Part shown: positions 17,161 through 25,855 of the stretch, one piece after another
Layout: each line of letters begins with the position of its first letter
Numbering within the stretch: the stretch's first letter is position 1
Assembly: GCF_012971725.1 (NCBI RefSeq)
Contig: NZ_CP048833.1
Coordinates: forward strand, 5,208,001 to 5,272,000
DNA length: 64,000 nucleotides
DNA from: Pseudomonas multiresinivorans
GTDB taxonomy: Bacteria; Pseudomonadota; Gammaproteobacteria; Pseudomonadales; Pseudomonadaceae
Direction of reading: 5' to 3'
The notes under the pieces: generated by a model
Told to the model about the DNA's origin: nothing
Seen by the model: only the letters and a program-made list of their open reading frames with translations
The model's database searches: none
Program-made: the position numbers and the translations under genes

Positions 17161-18031
17161 CGCGCAACATCCCCCGCAGCAACTGTGCAGCCGGTGACAG
17201 GTAGGCGCCCTCGCGCACGGCCAGCCCTATGGTCCGTGTCAGCGTGGTCTCGGCCAACTGCACCTCGCGCAACTGGTCCATGCCGTGCCCGCCGGCGAGC
17301 GCCTCGCGGGCGATGAAGCTGAGCAGGCGGGTACGGGCGATCAGGTTGGGCAGCATGGGAATCGCATTGGTCTCGATCTGCACCTGCGGCATAGGCAGTT
17401 GGTGGGCCTGGAAGGTGGCGTCCATCCAGCGCCGCGACGACACCCCGGTCGCCGGCAGTACCCAGCGATAGCGGCACAGGTCGGCCATGGCTACGGGTGC
17501 GTCGAAGATCGGATGGTCGCGGCTGGCGACCACTACCACCTGATCCTGCAGTAATGGCTCGCTGCTCAGTTGCGGGTCATCGACGATCCGCGAGCAGATC
17601 GCCATGTCCAGCCGCCCGCTGCGCAACGCTTCGCGCAGCACGTCGTCCTGGCCCAGCACCAGGCTCATGGTGACCTCCGGCGCACGGGCCAGAAGGTCCT
17701 CGGTGAGGCGCGGCAACAGGTACTCGGCCATGGTCGCCGCGCAGCCCAGGCGGATATTGCCTACGACACCACTGGCGAAATCGCGCACCTCGCGGCGAGT
17801 TTCCTCGATGTCCTGACGAAGTTGCCGGGCGCGCTGGAGCATCAGTTCGCCGGCCGGCGTCAGGCGAATCCGTCGGCCATCGCGCTGGAACAAGCGCGCG
17901 CCAAGGGATTCCTCCAGGCGCTGGATGCTCTTGGTCAGCGCCGGCTGGCTGCGCCCTAGGCGCTCGGCCGCGCGCCCCAGGTGGCCAAGTTCGGCGATGG
18001 TTTCGAAGTAGGCGAGATCACGCAGGTCCAT
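17129..18031 (-). CDS. LysR-family transcriptional regulator
   Basis: A 300-residue LysR regulator. The winged helix-turn-helix is at the N-terminus (MDLRDLAYFETIAELGHLGRAAERLGRSQPALTKSIQRLE in register with the family), followed by the linker helix and the two-lobed effector domain (VVVASRDHPIF, LPATGVSSRRW). The ATG at 18031 gives the standard N-terminus; a TTG three codons upstream is less likely. It is divergent from the AbrB-family membrane protein across 106 bases and probably regulates it. Its last ten codons lie in copy 2 of a 139-bp tandem repeat. Confidence 0.9.
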   Translation of the reverse strand: MDLRDLAYFETIAELGHLGRAAERLGRSQPALTKSIQRLEESLGARLFQRDGRRIRLTPAGELMLQRARQLRQDIEETRREVRDFASGVVGNIRLGCAATMAEYLLPRLTEDLLARAPEVTMSLVLGQDDVLREALRSGRLDMAICSRIVDDPQLSSEPLLQDQVVVVASRDHPIFDAPVAMADLCRYRWVLPATGVSSRRWMDATFQAHQLPMPQVQIETNAIPMLPNLIARTRLLSFIAREALAGGHGMDQLREVQLAETTLTRTIGLAVREGAYLSPAAQLLRGMLREHAGRFGAEL

Positions 18032-18137
18032 GGCGGCCAACCGATAAATTTCAGGAATGGATTCATGACTATTAGAAAATAGACTTGATCGATCCGGCTA
18101 CCGATAATTTCTCCGTCTTCCCCGTCCGGAGCCGTCC

Positions 18138-19208
18138 GTGTCCAGTCGCCCCGCCCTCTTCGTCGCCCGTATCCCCGTCAGTCTGCAATGGCTGACCCTG
18201 GCGCTCGGGGCCGCAGGCGCCGGGCAGCTGCTGACCTGGCTCGGCATCCCTGCCGCGCTGTTCCTCGGGCCCATGCTGGTGGCGATCGCCTTCGGCGTCA
18301 GCGGCGCGGAAATCCGCCTGCCGCGCAGTGCCTTCCGCCTCAGCCAGGGCTGCATCGGCCTGCTGGTCGCCCACGCCATGAGCTGGTCGGTGCTGCAGGC
18401 GATGGTCGACTCCTGGCCGCTGATGCTCAGCGCCACGCTGCTCACCGTGCTGCTGTCCGCTGCCGTCAGCTATGCCATGGTGCGTTTCGGCGGCATCCCC
18501 GGCAGCACGGCCGCCTGGGGCACCGCGCCGGGCGGCGCGGCGGCCATGGTGTCGATGGCCGAAGCCAACGGCGCCGACCCGCGCGTGGTCGCCACCATGC
18601 AGTACGTGCGGGTGGTCTGCGTGGTCATGGCCGGTGCCCTGGTCGGGCGCTTCCTCGGCATCGAGGGCGGCGGTTCAGTGGCGCACAGCACGCCGATCAT
18701 CGACACCGCCACCCTGCCCGACCTGATCAACTGCCTGCTGCTGATCTTCGTCTGCACCACTGCCGGCGCGAAGCTGCCGGCCGGTCCGCTGCTGGTGCCG
18801 CTGGTGGCCGGAGCGATTCTTCAGCTCACCGGCGTGCTGCACATCACCCTGCCGCACTGGTTGCTGGCCAGCGCCTACGGCGTGATCGGCTGCTACATCG
18901 GCCTGCGCTTCGACCGCGAAAGCCTCGCCTACGTCGGGCGCCACCTGCCGGCCATGCTGGTCAGCGCACTGGCGCTGATCGCCAGCTGCGCGCTGTTCGC
19001 CTGGGCGTTGGCGGCCATCACCGGGATGGATTTCCTCTCCCTCTACCTCGCCACCAGCCCCGGCGGCCTGGATGCCATGGCGATCATCGCGGTGGACACC
19101 CATTCCGACGTCGGCCTGGTGCTGGCGATGCAGACGCTGCGGCTGTTCGTAGTGCTATTTACCGGGGTTTCCGTCGCACGCACGGTGATTCGCCTGAGCC
19201 GCGCCTGA
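18138..19208 (+). CDS. AbrB-family membrane protein
   Basis: A 356-residue polytopic inner-membrane protein of the family sometimes labelled 'putative ammonia monooxygenase / AbrB duplication', whose real function is unknown. It has two repeats of the same fold. Segments such as LLTWLGIPAALFLGPML and WGTAPGGAAAMVSMAEANGADPRVVATMQYVRV in the first half are echoed by LASAYGVIGCYIGLRF and ATSPGGLDAMAIIAVD in the second half. About 9-10 membrane segments are visible. The start is the GTG at 18138. The divergent LysR gene is the likely regulator. The ammonia monooxygenase name should not be used as a function. Confidence 0.82.
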   Translation: MSSRPALFVARIPVSLQWLTLALGAAGAGQLLTWLGIPAALFLGPMLVAIAFGVSGAEIRLPRSAFRLSQGCIGLLVAHAMSWSVLQAMVDSWPLMLSATLLTVLLSAAVSYAMVRFGGIPGSTAAWGTAPGGAAAMVSMAEANGADPRVVATMQYVRVVCVVMAGALVGRFLGIEGGGSVAHSTPIIDTATLPDLINCLLLIFVCTTAGAKLPAGPLLVPLVAGAILQLTGVLHITLPHWLLASAYGVIGCYIGLRFDRESLAYVGRHLPAMLVSALALIASCALFAWALAAITGMDFLSLYLATSPGGLDAMAIIAVDTHSDVGLVLAMQTLRLFVVLFTGVSVARTVIRLSRA

Positions 19209-19273
19209 GCCTGGGGCTGGGCCTGGGCCTGTAGGAGCAACTGTCTTCTTCGGTCAATTTGCGCCACTGAAAT

Positions 19274-19390
19274 CCCCTCACCCCAGCCCTCTCCCGGAGG
19301 GAGAGGGAGCCGTCCGTGCCGGCTGACGCCGAAGTTTCATCCTGCACCGAACGATCCCCTCTCCCCCAGGGAGAGGTTCGGGTGAGGGGG
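19274..19390. repeat. Family C inverted repeat (CCCTCACCC / GGGTGAGGG)
   Basis: Left arm CCCCTCACCCCAGCCCTCTC, right arm ending GGGTGAGGGGG, each containing its own CTCCC/GGGAG hairpin. It lies in the gap after the AbrB-family gene. Confidence 0.8.
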
Positions 19391-19401
19391 CTCTTGATTT
19401 T

Positions 19402-19479
19402 GTAGGAGCGAGCTTGCTCGCGAACCGCCCAACCCTGGGGCCGCCGGCCGACTCCCTTCGCAAGCAAGCTCGCTCCTAC
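19402..19479. repeat. Family A inverted extragenic repeat
   Basis: Two arms around about 38 bases; the right arm has one change (TTCGCAAGC rather than TTCGCGAGC). Confidence 0.9.
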
Positions 19480-19558
19480 ACAACGCGCCCACCCGCGACC
19501 TTGTGCCGGCGAACCCACCCCCGCTAAGGTCGTCGCTCCTTCACCGAGCGAGCCCGCC

Positions 19559-20797
19559 ATGGATAGCCTTCGCCACCGCCCCACTGCCTTCCACGTCACC
19601 CACTGGAGCGACGACCCATTCAGCCGCGGCGCCTACAGCACCCTGCTGCCCGGCGGCACGCCGGAGCATCGGCGCCGGCTGGGTGAGGTCCTGGGCGGCA
19701 AGCTGGTGCTGGCCGGCGAAGCCTGCAATCCCGTTGCTCCCGCCATGACCCACGGCGCCTGGGACGATGGCCTGCGCGCCGCCGAAGCGGCCATCGAAAG
19801 CGGCGCTCGCCGGGTACTGGTAATTGGCGCAGGTTTCGCCGGACTTGCTGCAGCACGCCGCCTCCGGGAGGCCGCTATCGAGTGCGTGGTGCTGGAAGCC
19901 CGTGGTCGTCTCGGCGGCCGCGTGCACAGTATTTCGCTCGGTTCGATAAAGGCAGACGAAGGCGCCGCCTGGTTGCAGCAGTTCGACGACAACGCACTCG
20001 CCGCGCACGCACAGCAACTGGGCCTGCCGTTGCAGGCAACCGATTTCAGCCACCCCCTGGCCGCTGCGGCCGACGGCCCGGTGCCGGACATCGATGCCGC
20101 CTGGGAAGCCCTGCGCGCCGGGATCGACCGCCAGTTGCCGCTGGCGGAAGGCGTCACGCGCTATCTGCAGGATCGCGACGAAGAAACCCGTCGCGCCACC
20201 CGCTTCGCCCTGGACGCCAACCTGATCCTGGAAGCCTGCCTGCCCCTGGAATCACTGTCGGTGGATGCGCTGGACGAGGAAGGTGTCGGCGCCGGCGACC
20301 GCTTCCTGCCGCAAGGCTATTCACAGCTTGTCGCGTACCTCGCCCAAGGGCTAGATATCCGCCTGAACCAGCCAGTGGCAGACATCGACTGGTCGGGGGC
20401 AAAAGTGCGGGCAGGCGACGAAAGCTGGGACTTCTGCATCTGTACCGTGCCCATCGGCGTGCTGCGCGATATTCGCTTCAATCCGCCTTTGCCGCCAGCG
20501 CAGCAGGATGCGCTGGAGCACCTGGGGATGGGGCAGCTGGAGAAGGTCGTGCTGCAATTCGAGGAGCGCTGGTGGCCGGTGTCGCCGTCGGGGTATCTGC
20601 GCTGGTACGACACGCCAGCCAGCTTCGGCGAATGGCTCGATCTCACTGAAGCAGTGGGCACGCCCACGATCGCCGGGTTGATCGCCGCAGATGCACTGGA
20701 GCGCGTATTCGCGGGGCGAACGGATGAAGAGGTCGTCGCCGCAGCCTGCTCGGCTCTGCGCGCCTGGGCCAAAGCGGTTCAGCAGAAACACCTGTAG
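19559..20797 (+). CDS. Flavin amine oxidase with circularly permuted domain order
   Basis: A 412-residue FAD enzyme of the monoamine oxidase superfamily. The order is unusual. Residues 12-75 carry what is normally the C-terminal end of the family (THWSDDPFSRGAYS, then LVLAGEA at 49-55, then THGAWDDGLRAA at 64-75). Only after that comes the normally N-terminal dinucleotide fold (VLVIGAGFAGLAAARRL, GxGxxG at 90-95; Glu113 for the ribose; GGR at 119-121). The protein then proceeds through the substrate domain (GQLEKVVLQFEERWW) and ends in the helix ALRAWAKAV, which in ordinary members immediately precedes the segment found here at residues 10-20. So both halves are present but rotated. The stop TAG is supplied by the first bases of a family A repeat. 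Substrate unknown. Confidence 0.82.
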   Translation: MDSLRHRPTAFHVTHWSDDPFSRGAYSTLLPGGTPEHRRRLGEVLGGKLVLAGEACNPVAPAMTHGAWDDGLRAAEAAIESGARRVLVIGAGFAGLAAARRLREAAIECVVLEARGRLGGRVHSISLGSIKADEGAAWLQQFDDNALAAHAQQLGLPLQATDFSHPLAAAADGPVPDIDAAWEALRAGIDRQLPLAEGVTRYLQDRDEETRRATRFALDANLILEACLPLESLSVDALDEEGVGAGDRFLPQGYSQLVAYLAQGLDIRLNQPVADIDWSGAKVRAGDESWDFCICTVPIGVLRDIRFNPPLPPAQQDALEHLGMGQLEKVVLQFEERWWPVSPSGYLRWYDTPASFGEWLDLTEAVGTPTIAGLIAADALERVFAGRTDEEVVAAACSALRAWAKAVQQKHL

Positions 20798-20884
20798 GAG
20801 CGAGCTTGCTCGCGAACGAATTTTCCGGCGACTCCAGTGCGGGTCGGTTCGCGAGCAAGAGCTAGGCGCCCCCCTCGGTCCTAC
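20794..20884. repeat. Family A repeat with interrupted right arm
   Basis: The left arm is intact and contains the stop codon of the upstream amine oxidase. The right arm begins GGTTCGCGAGCAAG, then is broken by about 14 foreign bases (around AGCTAGGCGCCCCC) before resuming as CTCGGTCCTAC. Confidence 0.75.
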
Positions 20885-20904
20885 AGGGAATCCAAGCGTG
20901 GCGC

Positions 20905-21459
20905 TCAGAGCCCTTCCAGCGTCAGATCGACCAACCGCTCGACATAGCCCGTATCCAGCTCCTCGCCGGAAAACAGGATGCGGTACACCAGCGGCGCCAT
21001 CAGCCGGTCGACGATGCGGTCGACCTCCGGCAGCTTCTCGCCGCGCCCCTTGGCCCGCAGCAGGATGATGTCGAACTGGCCGCAGGCAATCGCCATGCAG
21101 CGCCCGGAGCAGCCGCCGCCAGCGGCCAGCAGGTCGAGCACTACCGCGCGGCCGGGCACCGAGGCGGTCTCCTCCATGTACTGCTCGCCCCAGGCCAGCA
21201 GGTCGCCGCGCAGGCTGCCGGTATCGGCCGGCTCGGCATCCGGGCGGATGCGCTCCAGCGCGACATCGCCGAGCAACTCGCTGAGGTCGCCCCAGCGCCG
21301 GTAGATGGTCGAGGGCGTGACACCGGCGCGCGCCGCGATCAGCGGCACGGTCAGTTCCGCGCGGTCGCGCTCTTCCAGCAACTCCTGGACAGCCTTGTGC
21401 ACCGACGCCTGCACCCGCGCGCTGCGGCCGCCCGGACGAACACCCTGATTGATTGCCAT
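20905..21459 (-). CDS. TetR-family repressor
   Basis: A 184-residue TetR regulator. The DNA-binding helix-turn-helix is at about 30-58 (LTVPLIAARAGVTPSTIYRRWGD). The rest is a helical ligand domain that includes a C-terminal TetR_C-like region (RGKGEKLPEVDRIVDRLMAPLVYRILFSGE in family register). The ATG at 21459 has AAGG upstream; a GTG two codons earlier is possible. It is divergent from an MFS exporter gene across 88 bases holding an inverted AT-rich repeat, so it most likely represses the exporter and itself. Confidence 0.9.
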   Translation of the reverse strand: MAINQGVRPGGRSARVQASVHKAVQELLEERDRAELTVPLIAARAGVTPSTIYRRWGDLSELLGDVALERIRPDAEPADTGSLRGDLLAWGEQYMEETASVPGRAVVLDLLAAGGGCSGRCMAIACGQFDIILLRAKGRGEKLPEVDRIVDRLMAPLVYRILFSGEELDTGYVERLVDLTLEGL

Positions 21460-21469
21460 AAGCACCTTA

Positions 21470-21539
21470 ACGCAAAGAATTTGCTTTTATCCGAAAACGG
21501 GTCCAGCATCTCGCAAAAGCAAAATCTTAGCCTTTGCGA
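21470..21539. promoter_or_regulatory. Candidate TetR operator region
   Basis: Two opposed boxes lie in the divergent gap: CGCAAAGAATTTGCTTTT at 21470-21487 and, reversed, CAAAAGCAAAATCTTAGCCTTTGCG at 21513-21537 (core AAAAGCAAA...TTTGCG). AT content is far above the surroundings. Confidence 0.5.
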
Positions 21540-21547
21540 GCTGAATC

Positions 21548-22744
21548 ATGGCACAGACATTACCTAAAAGCGTGCCCGGCTTTTTCCCGGCTCTGCTGCT
21601 GACCGCGATCCTCATGGCCTTCCTCGCCGCCGCTGCCGCGCCCACGCCGCTCTATGCGCTGTACCGCGAGTCCTGGCAGTTCTCCCCCGCCCTGCTGACG
21701 CTGGCATTCAGCATCTACGCCGGCGGGCTGATGCTGGCGCTGCTGGTGTTCGGTTCGCTGTCGGACTACCTCGGCCGCCGCCCGCTGATCCGTGCGGCGC
21801 TGATCATCGAGTTGCTGGCGATGAGCGTGTTCCTCTACGCCAACTCGGTGGAACTGCTGATCGCCGCGCGCCTGCTGCAAGGCTTCGCCACCGGCATCGC
21901 GACCGCTGTAGTGGGCGCCGCCATGCTCGACATCGACCGCGAGCGCGGCCCGTTGATCAACAGCGTCGCGCCCATGCTTGGCATGGCGCTGGGCGCACTG
22001 GGCAGCAGCGCACTGGTGCAGTTCGGCGGCGACCCGCTGCACCGCGTCTATGTCTGGTTGCTGGCGGTGTTCGCGCTGGCACTGATGCTGCTGCGCTGGT
22101 TGCCGGAAAGCGTCAGCCCGCAGCCCGGCGCCTGGGCCTCGCTGAAGCCGCGCATCCGCATTCCCCCGCAGGCGCGCCGGGCGTTCTGGAGCGTGGCGCC
22201 GCTGAACGCCAGCCTCTGGGCGCTGGGCGGTTTCTACCTGTCGCTGGGCCCGACCCTGGCGCGCCAGGTGACCAGTCTGCAGGTGCCGATGATCGGCGGT
22301 GGGCTGGTGTCGCTGCTGTGCTTCTGCGGCGCCGTGGCGATCGTCGCGCTGCGCAACCGGCCGGCAGCGGTCATCCTGCGCCGCGGCGGACTGGCGCTGA
22401 TCATTGGCCTGCTGATTACCCTGCTCGGCGTGGACTCCTCCAACCTCTGGCTGTTCTTCCTCGGCACTGCGGTGGCGGGCCTTGGCTTTGGCGGCGCCTT
22501 CCTCGGCGCATTGCGCTCGGTGGTGCCGCTGGCCCACGCCCACGAGCGCGGTGCACTGATGGCGAGTTTCTACGTGCTCAGCTACCTGGCCTTCAGCGTG
22601 CCGGCGATCCTCGCCGGGCTGGCGATCCAGCGTTATGGACTGGTCGCCACCACCAACGGCTACGCCAGCCTGCAGATTCTTGCGGCGTCGTTGGTCCTGC
22701 TGCTGTCCTTGCGCGCGCCCGCCGCGCAGAAGGCGCCGGCCTGA
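21548..22744 (+). CDS. MFS transporter (drug efflux type)
   Basis: A 398-residue 12-helix carrier. Motif A is in the loop after helix 2 (GSLSDYLGRRPLIRAA, about 75-90), and ARLLQGFATGIATAVVGAA in helix 4 resembles the motif-B region of drug:H+ antiporters. The protein ends with a short RAPAAQKAPA tail. Control by the divergent TetR repressor is the usual set-up for an efflux pump, but the compound exported is unknown. The gene ends one base before the convergent lysR stop. Confidence 0.88.
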   Translation: MAQTLPKSVPGFFPALLLTAILMAFLAAAAAPTPLYALYRESWQFSPALLTLAFSIYAGGLMLALLVFGSLSDYLGRRPLIRAALIIELLAMSVFLYANSVELLIAARLLQGFATGIATAVVGAAMLDIDRERGPLINSVAPMLGMALGALGSSALVQFGGDPLHRVYVWLLAVFALALMLLRWLPESVSPQPGAWASLKPRIRIPPQARRAFWSVAPLNASLWALGGFYLSLGPTLARQVTSLQVPMIGGGLVSLLCFCGAVAIVALRNRPAAVILRRGGLALIIGLLITLLGVDSSNLWLFFLGTAVAGLGFGGAFLGALRSVVPLAHAHERGALMASFYVLSYLAFSVPAILAGLAIQRYGLVATTNGYASLQILAASLVLLLSLRAPAAQKAPA

Positions 22745-22745
22745 A

Positions 22746-23540
22746 TCAGGCCGCCTCGCGGGCGCGCAGGAAGTCGTAGAGCGCGCGCACCGCCGGCTGC
22801 TCCAGCGCCTGGGCGGCGTGGCAAAGGCCGATGCGGCGCACGGGTAGCGGCAGGTTCAAGGTTCCGCTGCGCACGGCCGGGGCGCCGCCCAGCAACGAGG
22901 CAGGAAGGATAGCCGAGCCCAGGCCGGCACTGACCAGCCGCAGGGCAAGATTCAGGGTGCTGGCCTGCGCGACCACGGGTGCGCTGCCGTAGGCAGTCAT
23001 CAAACGCTGGTGCGACGGGTGCGACGGACAGGTGATCCACGCGTCGACTGGCACAGTCTCGGCGCCGGGCGGCAGCGCCAATACGTAGGGATCGTCCCAC
23101 ACCGGAACGAACAGTTCGTCCTCGCAACAGAACTCCTCCGCTGCCAGCCGCGCCTCCCCCACACAGCCTTCCTCCAGGTGCAGTTGCAGGTTGGGGATCG
23201 CCTGCCGGGCCAGGCCGACGAAGCGCTCGATCTGCTCGGCGCTGATGTCCCCTTCCACGCCCAGATGCAGCGGCTGCCGCTCCGACGACTGGCGGAACAG
23301 CTTGCGCAATCCCTCCGCCTCGGCCAGCAGGGCACGGGCTCGCGGGTACAGAGTGCGCGCCGCTTCGCTGACATCCACGCCGCGCGGTTGGCGCACGAAC
23401 AGCTCGGTGCCCAGGCTCTCCTCCAACTGGCGCACAGTGGCGGACAACGTGGGTTGGCTGACGAACAGGCGCTGCGCGGCAGCGGTGATGTTGCGCTCTT
23501 CGAAAACGGCGACGAAGGCGGCGAGCTGTCGAATATCCAT
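22746..23540 (-). CDS. LysR-family transcriptional regulator
   Basis: A 264-residue LysR regulator, shorter than the usual 290-310 because the effector domain is compact. The helix-turn-helix lies at MDIRQLAAFVAVFEERNITAA and VSQPTLSATVRQLEESLG (residues 1-48 in register). The effector domain includes LHLGVEGDIS and DPYVLALPPG. ATG at 23540. It is divergent from the SDR gene across 112 bases and probably controls it; its 3' end abuts the MFS gene. Confidence 0.88.
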   Translation of the reverse strand: MDIRQLAAFVAVFEERNITAAAQRLFVSQPTLSATVRQLEESLGTELFVRQPRGVDVSEAARTLYPRARALLAEAEGLRKLFRQSSERQPLHLGVEGDISAEQIERFVGLARQAIPNLQLHLEEGCVGEARLAAEEFCCEDELFVPVWDDPYVLALPPGAETVPVDAWITCPSHPSHQRLMTAYGSAPVVAQASTLNLALRLVSAGLGSAILPASLLGGAPAVRSGTLNLPLPVRRIGLCHAAQALEQPAVRALYDFLRAREAA

Positions 23541-23652
23541 AGGAATTCCCGATACCAGGCACAGGAATAAGCCATTTTTCAGGCAGGTAAGCGCTAAATA
23601 TACTTCACTGCATCGTCCAGGCATCCAGATTTTCGATTGCAGGAGAACCACC

Positions 23653-24378
23653 ATGAGCAAGCCCCTGATCATCGTCACCGGCGCCAGTTCCGGCATCGGC
23701 GAAGCCACCGCCCGCCTCTTTTCCCAGCAAGGTCACCCGCTGCTGCTGCTCGCCCGGCGCATCGAGCGCCTGGAAGCACTCAAGCTGCCGAACGCGCTGT
23801 GCCGTGCCGTCGATGTGACCAACCGCGAAGCCCTGCTGGCCGCCGTGGCGGAAGCCGAGAAGCGCTTCGGCCCGGCCGATGCGCTGGTGAACAACGCCGG
23901 CGTGATGCTGCTGGGCAACATGGTCGAGCAGGACCCGGCCGAGTGGGAGCGCATGCTCGACGTCAATGTGAAGGGCCTGCTCAATGGCGTGCACGCCGTG
24001 CTCAAGGGCATGGTCGAGCGCAACCAGGGCAGCGTGATCAATGTCAGCTCGGTGGCCGGGCGCAAGACCTTCCCCAACCACGTCGCCTATGTCGGCACCA
24101 AGTTCGCCGTGCATGCGATCTCCGAAAACCTGCGCGAGGAAGTGGCGGCGCACAACGTCCGCGTGGTGACCATCGCCCCCGGCGCAGTGGAAACCGAACT
24201 GCTCAGCCACACCACCGACGAGGCGATCAAGAGCGGCTACCAGGACTGGAAACGCGAGATGGGCGGCAAGGTGCTCAGCGCCGAGGACGTGGCCAACGCC
24301 ATCGGCTACGCCTACAACCAGCCGCAGGGCGTGTGCATCCGCGAGATCGTCCTGGCGGCGACTCGGCAGCAGGCTTGA
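23653..24378 (+). CDS. Short-chain dehydrogenase/reductase
   Basis: A 241-residue classical SDR. Visible are the cofactor motif TGASSGIG (about 9-16), NNAG (about 79-82) and the catalytic triad Ser (NVSS region, about 133), Tyr and Lys (YVGTK, about 147-151). An arginine pair after the second strand (ARRIERL) suggests NADP(H). The start MSKPLIIVTG has a perfect AGGAG. It resembles the YdfG/serine dehydrogenase-like branch of unspecific oxidoreductases; the substrate is unknown. The divergent LysR gene is the likely regulator. Confidence 0.9.
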   Translation: MSKPLIIVTGASSGIGEATARLFSQQGHPLLLLARRIERLEALKLPNALCRAVDVTNREALLAAVAEAEKRFGPADALVNNAGVMLLGNMVEQDPAEWERMLDVNVKGLLNGVHAVLKGMVERNQGSVINVSSVAGRKTFPNHVAYVGTKFAVHAISENLREEVAAHNVRVVTIAPGAVETELLSHTTDEAIKSGYQDWKREMGGKVLSAEDVANAIGYAYNQPQGVCIREIVLAATRQQA

Positions 24379-24429
24379 TCGGCGCCAGGCCCGCCCAGCC
24401 CTCCCCTTGAGGGAGAGGCCCAGGAATTT

Positions 24430-24523
24430 GTAGGAGCGGACTCCGTCCGCGATCGGCTGATCCCATCGCCAGGATCATCCTCAGAGCGGACGATCAGACA
24501 TCGCGGACGGAGTCCGCCCCTAC
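24430..24523. repeat. Family B inverted extragenic repeat
   Basis: Left arm GTAGGAGCGGACTCCGTCCG, right arm CGGACGGAGTCCGCCCCTAC, around about 50 bases. The arms share only the GTAGGAGCG tip with family A. Confidence 0.88.
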
Positions 24524-24530
24524 GCTCCGA

Positions 24531-25763
24531 TCAACCAGGTTGCCGCGCCGCCCAGCGGCGGTGCTGCTTGGCCCGGCGCAGCGTGCGCCACTGCTCCATC
24601 ACCAACGTGCGCCACGGCGAGGCCTGCGGGTTGGGCGCACGGTGGGCGCCGATGCGGTGCAACTGCAACTTGACCAGCGCCATGTAGGCCAGCGCCGCCA
24701 GCGGTTTGGAGCGCCAGCGGATCGGCGGCAACTGCGGCTGGGTCTGGCTGCCGCGCTGCCAGTGCAGCACCAGCTGCGGCTCCAGCGCCAGGGCGGTGCC
24801 GATGCCGACCATGTCCAGCCCGCTGTCCAGCACCTGTTCCGCCACCGGCAGGCGCCGAATACCGCCGGTGACCATCAGCGGCATGCGCGCCGCCTCGCGC
24901 ATCTCACGGGCGAATTCGAGGAAGTAGGCTTCCCGCGCCAGGGTCCGACCGTCACGGGCGTCACCCTGCATCGCCGGCGCCTCGTAGCTGCCGCCGGACA
25001 ACTCGACCAGGTCGACCTTCTCGTCGTTCAGCCACTCGATCACCTGGCGCGCGTCGCTGGCGTCGAAGCCGCCGCGCTGGAAGTCCGCGGAGTTGATCTT
25101 CACCCCCACGCAGAACTCCGGCGACACCTCGGCGCGCACCGCACGCACGACCTCGAGCAACAACCGCGCACGGTTTTCCAGCGAACCGCCCCAGCGATCC
25201 TGGCGCTTGTTCGCCAGCGGTGAGAGGAATTGGCTGAGCAGATAACCGTGGGCGGCGTGGATCTGCACGCCGGTGAAGCCGGCCTGTTCGGACAACTGCG
25301 CAGCGCGGACGAAGCGCCGGATCACCTCGGCGATATCGGCCTCGGTCATCTCGCGGGCGACGGCGAACAGCTTGGAGAACTTGCCCATCTCCAGCGGCAC
25401 CACCGACGGCGCGATGGCGCCCTGGCCGAGGTTGGTCTGCACCTGGCGACCGGGGTGGTTCAGCTGCAGCCAGAACTGCGCGCCGCGGGAACGGCCGATG
25501 CGTGCCCATTCGCGGAAGCGCTCCAGGTGCCGATCGTTTTCCAGCACCACACCGCCGGGGCCGGTCATGGCGCGGCCGTCGATCATCACGTTGCCGCTGA
25601 GGATCAGGCCGACGCCGCCGTCCGCCCAAGCCTGGTAAAGGCGCAGCAGCGCGGCCGAGGGCGATTGGTCGGCGTCGGCCATGTTCTCCTCCATGGCGGC
25701 CTTGGCGATACGGTTGGGGACTTCGCCGCCGTTGGGCAGGCGCAGGGGCTGGAAGGGCGACAT
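24531..25763 (-). CDS. NADH:flavin oxidoreductase, Old Yellow Enzyme family
   Basis: A 410-residue FMN-dependent ene-reductase of the OYE family with a TIM barrel. Recognisable pieces are LPNGGEVPNRIAKAAM at the start, the flavin/substrate region FWLQLNHPGRQ, IHAAHGYLLSQFLSP (His/His pair), NKRQDRWGGSLENRARLLLEV and VTGGIRR. The last 60 or so residues form a basic extension beyond the barrel (RTLRRAKQHRRWAARQ), uncommon for the classic enzymes. It is divergent from a MerR regulator over 92 bases with a dyad, so induction by an electrophile sensed by the MerR protein is plausible. Confidence 0.9.
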   Translation of the reverse strand: MSPFQPLRLPNGGEVPNRIAKAAMEENMADADQSPSAALLRLYQAWADGGVGLILSGNVMIDGRAMTGPGGVVLENDRHLERFREWARIGRSRGAQFWLQLNHPGRQVQTNLGQGAIAPSVVPLEMGKFSKLFAVAREMTEADIAEVIRRFVRAAQLSEQAGFTGVQIHAAHGYLLSQFLSPLANKRQDRWGGSLENRARLLLEVVRAVRAEVSPEFCVGVKINSADFQRGGFDASDARQVIEWLNDEKVDLVELSGGSYEAPAMQGDARDGRTLAREAYFLEFAREMREAARMPLMVTGGIRRLPVAEQVLDSGLDMVGIGTALALEPQLVLHWQRGSQTQPQLPPIRWRSKPLAALAYMALVKLQLHRIGAHRAPNPQASPWRTLVMEQWRTLRRAKQHRRWAARQPG

Positions 25764-25814
25764 GGCAAGGCTCCGAGGTTGTCCTGATGGGTTGTGACGG
25801 CAGCGAGGTTAAGT

Positions 25815-25830
25815 TTAAAGTTCACTTCAA
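25815..25830. promoter_or_regulatory. Candidate MerR-type operator dyad
   Basis: TTAAAGT-TC-ACTTCAA, arms matching at 6 of 7 positions, centred in the gap between the OYE gene and the merR-type gene. MerR proteins bind such dyads inside stretched promoters; the matching -35/-10 elements are not certain. Confidence 0.5.
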
Positions 25831-25855
25831 GGTCAAGCCCCTTTCGGAGCCCAGC

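Noticed and set aside
18138..19208. Ammonia monooxygenase annotation for the AbrB-family protein
   Set aside because: This is a historical mislabel of the family. The protein has no copper-site or AmoA features and reads as a duplicated membrane carrier-like protein.
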